A stretch of 64,000 nucleotides of DNA from Andrena cerasifolii (Eukaryota; Arthropoda; Insecta; Hymenoptera; Andrenidae), in assembly GCF_050908995.1 (NCBI RefSeq), contig NW_027484972.1, positions 1-64,000 of the forward strand, in the 5' to 3' direction. Positions 1 through 7,959 of this stretch are shown in pieces. Every line of letters begins with the position of its first letter. The stretch's first letter is position 1. A model generated the notes under the pieces. The model saw only the letters and a list, made by a program, of their open reading frames with translations, did not search any database and was not told the origin of the DNA. Made by a program: the position numbers and the translations under genes.

Positions 1-171
1 ATGCCGTCGAAAGAGATGGCACAAAGTAACGTCTCCGGAGAGCAAATCAAAGAGCGAGAAGTGGCGCAGATGTTTCGAGACAGTGACTGTTTCACGAAGA
101 GACGCAGAATTTTCGAACGCCTCTTGAAAGGCCTGCGCCTCTTAATTGCAAATTTAAGGCGATGCCTTTGA
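1..171 (+). CDS. Candidate 56-aa basic micropeptide ORF, R/F/N haplotype
   Basis: The ORF starts MPSKEMAQSNVSGEQ and ends at TGA 169-171. The N-terminal half is polar. From about residue 33 it becomes strongly basic and leucine-rich (starting KRRRIFERLLKGLRLL), which could form an amphipathic helix. There is no signal peptide and I recognise no family. The ATG has A at -3 in copies with a preceding spacer. The start is chosen because ATG and TGA recur at the same offsets in most copies. Against function: subfamily differences fall about equally on all three codon positions, and several nonsense forms are amplified. It may be a relic of a gene segment captured by the satellite, or chance. Expression is unknown. 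Confidence 0.2.
   Translation: MPSKEMAQSNVSGEQIKEREVAQMFRDSDCFTKRRRIFERLLKGLRLLIANLRRCL
32..41. other. Perfect 10-bp palindrome in the ORF half
   Basis: TCTCCGGAGA is its own reverse complement. It recurs at the same offset in most monomers, so there is roughly one site per 279 bp. It is lost in the E subfamily (TCTCCGGACA) and in the TAG haplotype (TCTCCGGATA). A symmetric site at this regularity could bind a dimeric protein, but nothing in the sequence shows that it does. Confidence 0.5.
156..168. other. Short hairpin AAGGC-GAT-GCCTT just before the ORF stop
   Basis: A 5-bp perfect stem with a 3-nt loop ends one base before the TGA. It is kept in most copies; the frequent GGT-loop variant (for example near 30009 and 34752) also keeps the stem. 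It is broken in the E subfamily, in the AAGGAG variant (18291, 21359) and in the GCATTTG variant (19131, 22199). It is too short and lacks a T-run, so I do not call it a terminator. Confidence 0.35.
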
Positions 172-279
172 AGCTGAAATTTAGTATACCTCTATCCACT
201 TCATGTTCTCCTGATATATTGGCCAAAATCTGGCGAAAATTTTCAGAATGCACAGAATTGGGCTTTGTAACAGGAGAAC
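172..279 (+). other. 108-bp AT-rich spacer of the monomer
   Basis: This segment separates each ORF stop from the next ATG. It carries GTATAC (184-189), a TATATT stretch (215-220), TTGGCCAA (219-226), the short inverted repeat GCCA/TGGC, an AAAATTTT block inside GAAAATTTTC (235-244), and a conserved end (GTAACAGGAGAAC) just before the ATG. The TATATT and inverted CCAAT (ATTGG) motifs are promoter-like only by resemblance; motifs this short are expected by chance. Spacer variants (CTCTATCC, CTCTTTCC, CTCTTTTGACTT; CATGTTCTCC, CACGTTCTCC, CATTTTCTCC) are the best subfamily markers. Confidence 0.6.
225..244. other. A-tracts spaced one helical turn apart, with palindrome GAAAATTTTC
   Basis: AAAA at 225-228 and AAAATTTT at 236-243 start 11 bp apart, and GAAAATTTTC (235-244) is a perfect 10-bp palindrome. 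A-tracts in phase with the helix are known to bend DNA. The arrangement recurs in nearly every monomer, so the array probably carries one bend per 279 bp. This is an inference from spacing only. The CTAAAATTTTCC variant keeps the A-tract but loses the palindrome. Confidence 0.4.
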
Positions 280-450
280 ATGCCGTCGAAAGAGATGGCA
301 CAAAGTAACGTCTCCGGAGAGCAAATCAAAGAGGGAGAAGTGGCGCAAGTGTTTCGAGACAGTGACTGTTTAACGAAGAGACGCAGAATTTTCGAACGCC
401 TCTTGAAAGGCCTGCGCCTCTTAATTGCAACTTTAAGGCGATGCCTTTGA
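280..450 (+). CDS. Candidate 56-aa ORF, V24/L31/T51 haplotype
   Basis: Same ORF frame as in the first monomer, open from ATG 280 to TGA 448-450. Codon 24 is GTG (Val) instead of ATG, codon 31 is TTA (Leu) instead of TTC (Phe), and codon 51 is ACT (Thr) instead of AAT (Asn). This copy also has Gly instead of Arg at codon 19, a change shared with the copies at 7253 and 15344 and others. This haplotype, usually with Arg19, is the commonest one in the right half of the window. All these substitutions are non-synonymous, which argues against purifying selection. No recognised protein family. Confidence 0.17.
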   Translation: MPSKEMAQSNVSGEQIKEGEVAQVFRDSDCLTKRRRIFERLLKGLRLLIATLRRCL

Positions 451-558
451 AGCTGAAATTTAGTATACCTCTTTCCACTTCATGTTCTCCTGATATATTG
501 GCCAAAATCTGGCGAAAATTTTCCGAATGCACAAAATTGGGCTTTGTAACAGGAGAAC

Positions 559-729
559 ATGCCGTCGATAGAGATGGCACAAAGTAACGTCTCCGGAGAG
601 CAAATCAAAGAGCGGGAAGTGGCGCAGATGTTTCAAGACAGTGACTGTTTAACGAAGAGACGCAGAATTTTCGAACGCCTCTTGAAAGGCCTGCGCCTCT
701 TAATTGCAACTTTAAGGCGATGCCTTTGA
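559..729 (+). CDS. Candidate 56-aa ORF, I4/Q26/L31 haplotype
   Basis: Open from ATG 559 to TGA 727-729. Codon 4 is ATA (Ile), codon 19 is CGG, codon 26 is CAA (Gln) instead of CGA, and codon 31 is TTA. In many sister copies codon 34 is ACA (Thr). Codon 26 CGA to CAA is a transition at a CpG. The haplotype is scattered through the whole array and is often placed directly after the V24/L31/T51 haplotype, so the two form a common dimer. No family recognised; the coding claim is weak for the same reasons as for the other copies. Confidence 0.17.
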   Translation: MPSIEMAQSNVSGEQIKEREVAQMFQDSDCLTKRRRIFERLLKGLRLLIATLRRCL

Positions 730-1674
730 AGCTGAAATTTAGTATACCTCTTTCCACTTCATGTTCTCCTGATATATTGGCCAAAATCTGGCGAAAATTT
801 TCCGAATGCACAAAATTGGGCTTTGTAACAGAAGAACATGCCGTCGAAAGAGATGGCACAAAGTAACGTCTCCGGAGAGCAAATCAAAGAGCGAGATGTG
901 GCGCAGATGTTTCGAGACAGTGACTGTTTCACGAAGAGACGCAGAATTTTCGAACGCCTCTTGAAAGGCCTGCGCCTCTTAATTGCAACTTTAAGGCGAT
1001 GCCTTTGAAGCTGAAATTTAGTATACCTCTTTCCACTTCACGTTCTCCTGATATATTGGCCAAAATCTGGCTAAAATTTTCCGAATGCACAAAATTGGGC
1101 TTTGTAACAGGAGAACATGCCGTCGATAGAGATGGCACAAAGTAACGTCTCCGGAGAGCAAATCAAAGAGCGAGAAGTGGCGCAGATGTTTCGAGACAGT
1201 GACTGTTTCACGAAGAGACGCAGAATTTTCGAACGCCTCTTGAAAGGCCTGCGCCTCTTAATTGCAAATTTAAGGCGATGCCTTTGAAGCTGAAATTTAG
1301 TATACCTCTATCCACTTCATGTTCTCCTGATATATTGGCCAAAATCTGGCGAAAATTTTCCGAATGCACAAAATTGGGCTTTGTAACAGGAGAACATGCC
1401 GTCGATAGAGATGGCACAAAGTAACGTCTCCGGAGAGCAAATCAAAGAGCGGGAAGTGGCGCAGATGTTTCAAGACAGTGACTGTTTAACGAAGAGACGC
1501 AGAATTTTCGAACGCCTCTTGAAAGGCCTGCGCCTCTTATTTGCAACTTTAAGGCGATGCCTTTGAAGCCGAAATTTAGTATACCTCTTTCCACTTCATG
1601 TTCTCCTGATATATTGGCCAAAATCTGGCGAAAATTTTCCGAATAAACAAAATTGCGCTTTGTAACAGAAGAAC

Positions 1675-1845
1675 ATGCCGTCGAAAGAGATGGCACATAG
1701 TAACGTCTCCGGAGAGCAAATCAAAGAGCGAGATGTGGCGCAGATGTTTCGAGACAGTGACTGTTTAACGAAGAAACGCAGAATTTTCGAACGACTCTTG
1801 AAAGGCCTGCGCCTCTTATTTGCAACTTTAAGGCGATGCCTTTGA
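1675..1845 (+). CDS. Candidate 56-aa ORF, D20/K34 haplotype
   Basis: Open from ATG 1675 to TGA 1843-1845. Diagnostic codons are GAT (Asp20), TTA (Leu31), AAA (Lys34), CGA at codon 40 and TTT (Phe49). The spacer after this haplotype often ends in the TATCGAGAATACAC form and leads into the divergent 54-aa subfamily, for example at 1954, 8927, 11159, 13391 and 17018. A private change at codon 8 (CAA to CAT, near 1696) is shared only with the copy at 8648, which marks both as products of one duplication. Confidence 0.17.
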   Translation: MPSKEMAHSNVSGEQIKERDVAQMFRDSDCLTKKRRIFERLLKGLRLLFATLRRCL

Positions 1846-1953
1846 AGCTGAAATTTAGTATACCTCTTTCCACTTCATTTTCTCCTGATATATTGGCCAA
1901 AATCTGGCGAAAATATCGAGAATACACAAAATTGAGCTTTGTAACAGGAGAAC

Positions 1954-2118
1954 ATGCCGTCGAAAGAGATGGAACAATATAACGTCTCCGGACAGCAAAC
2001 GAAGCAGCGAGAAGTGGCGCAGGTGTTTCGAGACAGTGACTGTTTCACGAAGAGACGCAGAATTTTCGAAAGCCTCTTGAAAGGCCTGCGCCTCTTATTT
2101 GATACTTTTAAGCGATGA
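1954..2118 (+). CDS. Candidate 54-aa ORF, divergent E subfamily
   Basis: The most divergent monomer type. It keeps the ATG, frame and overall plan, but about 17 of 171 positions differ from the reference ORF by my count. Changes include Glu7, Tyr9, Gln14, Thr16, Gln18, Val24, Ser40, and a changed C-terminus (LLFDTFKR) with an earlier TGA at 2116-2118. Copies of this type start at 1954, 6416, 8927, 11159, 13391, 17018, 20086, 30406, 31243 (chimeric) and 41009; those at 30406 and 41009 have the later stop (TGC instead of TGA). Despite about 10% divergence no internal stop has arisen in the copies read. This mildly favours past coding, but with so few codons it could be chance. Confidence 0.2.
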   Translation: MPSKEMEQYNVSGQQTKQREVAQVFRDSDCFTKRRRIFESLLKGLRLLFDTFKR

Positions 2119-2511
2119 CTTTGAAGCTGAAATTTAGTATACCTCTATCCACTTCATGTTCTCCTGATATATTGGCCAAAATCTGGCGAAAATTTTCAGA
2201 ATGCACAGAATTGGGCTTTGTAACAGGAGAACATGCCGTCGAAAGAGATGGCACAAAGTAACGTCTCCGGAGAGCAAATCAAAGAGCGAGAAGTGGCGCA
2301 AGTGTTTCGAGACAGTGACTGCTTAACGAAGAGACGCAGAATTTTCGAAAGCCTCTTTAATGGCCTGCGCCTCTTATTTGATACTTTTAAGCGATGCCTT
2401 TGAAGCTGAAATTTAGTATACCTCTTTCCACTTCATGTTCTCCTGATATATTGGCCAAAATCTGGCGAAAATTTTCAGAATGCACAGAATTGGGCTTTGT
2501 AACAGGAGAAC

Positions 2512-2676
2512 ATGCCGTCGAAAGAGATGGCACAAAGTAACGTCTCCGGAGAGCAAATCAAAGAGCGAGAAGTGGCGCAGGTGTTTCGAGACAGTGACTG
2601 TTTCACGAAGAGACGCAGAATTTTCGAAAGCCTCTTTAATGGCCTGCGCCTCTTATTTGATACTTTTAAGCGATGA
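2512..2676 (+). CDS. Candidate 54-aa ORF, F42/N43 haplotype
   Basis: Open from ATG 2512 with the E-type C-terminus and its early TGA, but with the common N-terminal half. Codons 42-43 read TTT AAT (Phe-Asn) instead of TTG AAA. Sister copies start at 9485, 13949, 17576, 20644 and 27058. The copies at 2233 and 9206 have the same codons 42-43 but read on to the later TGA. It looks like a recombinant between the common N-terminal half and an E-like C-terminal half that was then amplified. No family recognised. Confidence 0.16.
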   Translation: MPSKEMAQSNVSGEQIKEREVAQVFRDSDCFTKRRRIFESLFNGLRLLFDTFKR

Positions 2677-5600
2677 CTTTGAAGCTGAAATTTAGTATAC
2701 CTCTATCCACTTCATGTTCTCCTGATATATTGGCCAAAATCTGGCGAAAATTTTCAGAATGCACAGAATTGGGCTTTGTAACAGGAGAACATGCCGTCGA
2801 AAGAGATGGCACAAAGTAACGTCTCCGGAGAGCAAATCAAAGAGCGAGAAGTGGCGCAAGTGTTTCGAGACAGTGACTGTTTAACGAAGAGACGCAGAAT
2901 TTTCGAACGCCTCTTGAAAGGCTTGCGCCTCTCAATTGCAAATTTAAGGCGATGCCTTTGAAGCTGAAATTTAGTATACGTCTATCCACTTCATGTTCTC
3001 CTGATATATTGGCCAAAATCTGGCGAAAATTTTCAGAATGCACAGAATTGGGCTTTGTAACAGGAGAACATGCCGTCGATAGAGATGGCACAAAGTAACG
3101 TCTCCGGAGAGCAAATCAAAGAGCGGGAAGTGGCGCAGATGTTTCAAGACAGTGACTGTTTAACGAAGACACGCAGAATTTTCGAACGCCTCTTGAAAGG
3201 CCTGCGCCTCTTATTTGCAACTTTAAGGCGATGCCTTTGAAGCTGATATTTAGTATACCTCTTTTGACTTCATGTTCACCTGATATATTGGCCAAAATCT
3301 GGCGAAAATTTTCAGAATGCACAGAATTGGGCTTTGTAACAGGAGAACATGCCGTCGAAAGAGATGGCACAAAGTAACGTCTCCGGAGAGCAAATCAAAG
3401 AGCGAGAAGTGGCGCAAGTGTTTCGAGACAGTGACTGTTTAACGAAGAGACGCAGAATTTTCGAACGCCTCTTGAAAGGCCTGCGCCTCTTAATTGCAAC
3501 TTTAAGGCGATGCCTTTGAAGCTGAAATTTAGTATACCTCTTTCCACTTCATGATCTCCTGATATATTGGCCAAAATCTGGCGAAAATTTTCCGAATGCA
3601 CAAAATTGGGCTTTGTAACAGAAGAACATGCCGTCGAAAGAGATGGCACAAAGTAACGTCTCCGGAGAGCAAATCAAAGAGCGAGATGTGGCGCAGATGT
3701 TTCGAGACTGTGACTGTTTAACGAAGAAACGCAGAATTTTCGAACGGCTCTTGAACGGCCTGCGCCTCTTATTTGCAACTTTAAGGCGATGCCATTGAAG
3801 CTGAAATTTAGTATACCTCTTTTGACTTCATGTTCTCCTGATATATTGGCCAAAATCTGGCGAAAATTTTCAGAATGCACAGAATTGGGCTTTGTAACAG
3901 GAGAACATGCCGTCGATAGAGATGGCACAAAGTAACGTCTCCGGAGAGCAAATCAAAGAGCGGGAAGTGGCGCAGATGTTTCAAGACAGTGACTGTTTAA
4001 CGAAGACACGCAGAATTTTCGAACGCCTCTTGAAAGGCCTGCGCCTCTTATTTGCAACTTTAAGGCGATGCCTTTGAAGCTGAAATTTAGTATACCTCTT
4101 TTGACTTCATGTTCACCTGATATATTGGCCAAAATCTGGCGAAAATTTTCAGAATGCACAGAATTGGGCTTTGTAACAGGAGAACATGCCGTCGAAAGAG
4201 ATGGCACAAAGTAACGTCTCCGGAGAGCAAATCAAGGAGAGAAAAGTGGCGCAGGTGTTTCGAGACAGTGACTGCTTAACGAAGAGACGCAGAATTTTCG
4301 AACGCCTCTTGAAAGGCTTGCGCCTCTTAATTGCAAATTTAAGGCGATGCCTTTGAAGCTGAAATTTAGTATACCTCTATCCACTTCATGTTCTCCTGAT
4401 ATATTGGCCAAAATCTGGCGAAAATTTTCCGAATGCACAAAATTGGGCTTTGTAACAGAAGAACATGCCGTCGAAAGAGATGGCACAAAGTAACGTCTCC
4501 GGAGAGCAAATCAAAGAGCGAGATGTGGCGCAGATGTTTCGAGACTGTGACTGTTTAACGAAGAAACGCAGAATTTTCGAACGGCTCTTGAACGGCCTGC
4601 GCCTCTTATTTGCAACTTTAAGGCGATGCCATTGAAGCTGAAATTTAGTATACCTCTTTTGACTTCATGTTCTCCTGATATATTGGCCAAAATCTGGCGA
4701 AAATTTTCAGAATGCACAGAATTGGGCTTTGTAACAGGAGAACATGCCGTCGATAGAGATGGCACAAAGTAACGTCTCCGGAGAGCAAATCAAAGAGCGG
4801 GAAGTGGCGCAGATGTTTCAAGACAGTGACTGTTTAACGAAGACACGCAGAATTTTCGAACGCCTCTTGAAAGGCCTGCGCCTCTTAATTGCAAATTTAA
4901 GGCGATGCCTTTGAAGCTGAAATTTAGTATACCTCTATCCACTTCATGTTCTCCTGATATATTGGCCAAAATCTGGCGAAAATTTTCCGAATGCACAAAA
5001 TTGGGCTTTGTAACAGGAGAACATGCCGTCGATAGAGATGGCACAAAGTAACGTCTCCGGAGAGCAAATCAAAGAGCGGGAAGTGGCGCAGATGTTTCAA
5101 GACAGTGACTGTTTAACGAAGACACGCAGAATTTTCGAACGCCTCTTGAAAGGCCTGCGCCTCTTATTTGCAACTTTAAGGCGATGCCTTTGAAGCCGAA
5201 ATTTAGTATACCTCTTTCCACTTCATGTTCTCCTGATATATTGGCCAAAATCTGGCGAAAATTTTCCGAATAAACAAAATTGGGCTTTGTAACAGGAGAA
5301 CATGCCGTCGATAGAGATGGCACAAAGTAACGTCTCCGGAGAGCAAATCAAAAAGCGAGAAGTGGCGCAGATGTTTCGAGACAGTGACTGTTTCACGAAG
5401 AGACGCAGAATTTTCGAACGCCTCTTGAAAGGCTTGCGCCTCTTAATTGCAAATTTAAGGCGATGCCTTTGAAGCTGAAATTTAGTATACGTCTATCCAC
5501 TTCATGTTCTCCTGATATATTGGCCAAAATCTGGCGAAAATTTTCAGAATGCACAGAATTGGGCTTTGTAACAGGAGAACATGCCGTCGATAGAGATGGC

Positions 5601-6138
5601 ACAAAGTAACGTCTCCGGAGAGCAAATCAAAGAGCGGGAAGTGGCGCAGATGTTTCAAGACAGTGACTGTTTAACGAAGACACGCAGAATTTTCGAACGC
5701 CTCTTGAAAGGCCTGCGCCTCTTATTTGCAACTTTAAGGCGATGCCTTTGAAGCTGAAATTTAGTATACCTCTTTTGACTTCATGTTCACCTGATATATT
5801 GGCCAAAATCTAGCGAAAATTTTCAGAATGCACAGAATTGGGCTTTGTAACAGGAGAACATGCCGTCGAAAGAGATGGCACAAAGTAACGTCTCCGGAGA
5901 GCAAATCAAAGAGCGAGAAGTGGCGCAAGTGTTTCGAGACAGTGACTGTTTAACGAAGAGACGCAGAATTTTCGAACGCCTCTTGAAAGGCCTGCGCCTC
6001 TTAATTGCAACTTTAAGGCGATGCCTTTGAAGCTGAAATTTAGTATACCTCTTTCCACTTCATGATCTCCTGATATATTGGCCAAAATCTGGCGAAAATT
6101 TTCCGAATGCACAAAATTGGGCTTTGTAACAGGAGAAC

Positions 6139-6415
6139 ATGACGTCGATAGAGATGGCACAAAGTAACGTCTCCGGATAGCAAATCAAAGAGCGGGAAGT
6201 GGCGCAGATGTTTCAAGACAGTGACTGTTTAACGAAGACACGCAGAATTTTCGAACGCCTCTTGAAAGGCCTGCGCCTCTTATTTGCAACTTTAAGGAGA
6301 TGCCTTTGAAGCTGAAATTTAGTATACCTCTTTCCACTTCATTTTCTCCTGATATATTGGCCAAAATCTGGCGAAAATATCAGAATACACAAATTGAGCT
6401 TTGTAACAGGAGAAC
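6139..6415 (+). repeat. 277-bp monomer with two 1-bp deletions and a premature TAG
   Basis: The ORF reads ATG ACG and stops at TAG 6178-6180 (codon 14, GAG to TAG). In the spacer, one G is missing in the CGAGAA motif near 6381 and one A is missing from the AAAA run near 6391. These two losses shift the phase of all later monomers by 2 bp relative to the start of the window. Confidence 0.85.
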
Positions 6416-7531
6416 ATGCCGTCGAAAGAGATGGAACAATATAACGTCCCCGGACAGCAAACGAAGGAGCGAGAAGTGGCGCAGGTGTTTCGAGACAGTG
6501 ACTGTTTCACGAAGAGACGCAGAATTTTCGAAAGCCTCTTGAAAGGCCTGCGCCTCTTATTTGATACTTTTAAGCGATGACTTTGAAGCTGAAATTTAGT
6601 ATACCCCTTTCCACTTCATTTTCTCCTGATTTATTGGCCAAAATCTGGCGAAAATTTCGAGAATACACAAAATTGGGCTTTGTAACAGGAGAACATGCCG
6701 TCGAAAGAGATGGAACAAAGTAATGTCTCCGGAGAGCAAGTCAAAAAGCGAGAAGTGGCGCAGATGTTTCGAGACAGTGACTGTTTCACGAAGAGACGCA
6801 GAATTTTCGAACGCCTCTTGAAAGGCCTGCGCCTCTTAATTGCAACTTTAAGGCGATGCCTTTGAAGCTGAAATTTAGTATACCTCTTTCCACTTCACGT
6901 TCTCCTGATATATTGGCCAAAATCTGGCTAAAATTTTCCGAATGCACAAAATTGGGCTTTGTAACAGGAGAACATGCCGTCGATAGAGATGGCACAAAGT
7001 AACGTCTCCGGAGAGCAAATCAAAAAGCGAGAAGTGGCGCAGATGTTTCGAGACAGTGACTGTTTCACGAAGAGACGCAGAATTTTCGAACGCCTCTTGA
7101 AAGGCCTGCGCCTCTTAATTGCAAATTTAAGGCGATGCCTTTGAAGCTGAAATTTAGTATACCTCTATCCACTTCATGTTCTCCTGATATATTGGCCAAA
7201 ATCTGGCGAAAATTTTCAGAATGCACAGAATTGGGCTTTGTAACAGGAGAACATGCCGTCGAAAGAGATGGCACAAAGTAACGTCTCCGGAGAGCAAATC
7301 AAAGAGGGAGAAGTGGCGCAAGTGTTTCGAGACAGTGACTGTTTAACGAAGAGACGCAGAATTTTCGAACGCCTCTTGAAAGGCCTGCGCCTCTTAATTG
7401 CAACTTTAAGGCGATGCCTTTGAAGCTGAAATTTAGTATACCTCTTTCCACTTCATGATCTCCTGATATATTGGCCAAAATCTGGCGAAAATTTTCCGAA
7501 TGCACAAAATTGGGCTTTGTAACAGGAGAAC

Positions 7532-7573
7532 ATGACGTCGATAGAGATGGCACAAAGTAACGCCTCCGGATAG
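7532..7573 (+). pseudogene. Truncated ORF, TAG haplotype (codon 14 stop)
   Basis: ATG ACG followed by GAG to TAG at codon 14. The same haplotype occurs in monomers starting at 6139, 7532, 23154, 25663 and 28174, always after a CATGATCTCC spacer. It spread with that spacer as a two-monomer unit. The ORF is lost in these copies, which shows it is not needed in every monomer. Confidence 0.7.
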
Positions 7574-7959
7574 CAAATCAAAGAGCGGGAAGTGGCGCAG
7601 ATGTTTCAAGACAGTGACTGTTTAACGAAGACACGCAGAATTTTCGAACGCCTCTTGAAAGGCCTGCGCCTCTTAATTGCAACTTTAAGGCGATGCCTTT
7701 GAAGCCGAAATTTATTATACCTCTTTCCACTTCATGTTCTCCTGATATATTGGCCAAAATCTGGCGAAAATTTTCCGAATGCACAAAATTGGGCTTTGTA
7801 ACAGAAGAACATGCCGTCGAAAGAGATGGCACAAAGTAACGTCTCCGGAGAGCAAATCAAAGAGCGAGATGTGGCGCAGATGTTTCGAGACAGTGACTGT
7901 TTCACGAAGAGACGCAGAATTTTCGAACGCCTCTTGAAAGGCCTGCGCCTCTTAATTGC

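Larger units (their letters stand above)
1..279 (+). repeat. Reference monomer: 171-bp ORF half plus 108-bp spacer
   Basis: This copy is used as the coordinate reference. Offsets 1-171 run from an ATG to a TGA without an internal stop; offsets 172-279 lead to the next ATG at 280. By hand count the ORF half holds 82 G+C in 171 bases and 13 CpG; the spacer holds 41 G+C in 108 and 1 CpG. Since 279 is 93 codons, every copy keeps the same frame relative to its neighbours. In the ORF frame, stops at offsets 169-171, 175-177 and 268-270 prevent read-through from one monomer to the next. This excludes one giant repeat protein on this strand. Confidence 0.95.
60..3540. repeat. Block copied to about 7030-10510 (shift 6973 bp)
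   Basis: Monomer order and private variants agree between the two blocks. The change giving CACATAG occurs at about 1696 and again at 8669, and GAGGGAG occurs at 331 and 7303. The shift is 25 monomers minus the two deletions near 6381-6393. Agreement breaks in the monomers at 280 and 559, where the right copy carries CATGATCTCC and the TAG haplotype instead, so a local conversion after duplication is likely. The edges are approximate. Confidence 0.7.

Noticed and set aside
74..90. CENP-B box-like motif (TTTCGAGACAGTGACTG)
   Set aside because: It matches TTCG and the central A, but the CGGG part of the core is absent, so it falls short of the known consensus.
156..168. Transcription terminator at the ORF end
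   Set aside because: The stem is only 5 bp and is not followed by a T-run.
1..279. Monomer as 5S rRNA, tRNA or spliced-leader gene unit
   Set aside because: I found no tRNA A and B boxes, no 5S internal control region, and no proper Sm site. The AATTTTC stretches are only loosely similar to an Sm site.
272..282. Shine-Dalgarno-like AGGAGA before the ATG
   Set aside because: The spacing is only two bases, and the array is almost certainly eukaryotic. It is likely a chance purine stretch.
326..580. Minus-strand 84-codon ORF repeated in most monomers
   Set aside because: It begins at GTG, not ATG, and lies antisense over the spacer and most of the ORF half. Its length varies (69, 68, 62 or 84 codons) with single-base changes at TCA triplets. 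I recognise no domain in it.
1644..1650. AATAAA polyadenylation-like signal in a few spacers
   Set aside because: It arises from a single change in a minority of copies (for example 1644, 5271, 8616, 13079, 37628) and lies just upstream of the next ATG, not after a supported gene.
2480..2695. Plus-strand 71-codon ORF in a second frame
   Set aside because: It occurs only in F42/N43 monomers, where the changed second half happens to lack a stop in that frame. It overlaps the main ORF frame and shows no family likeness.
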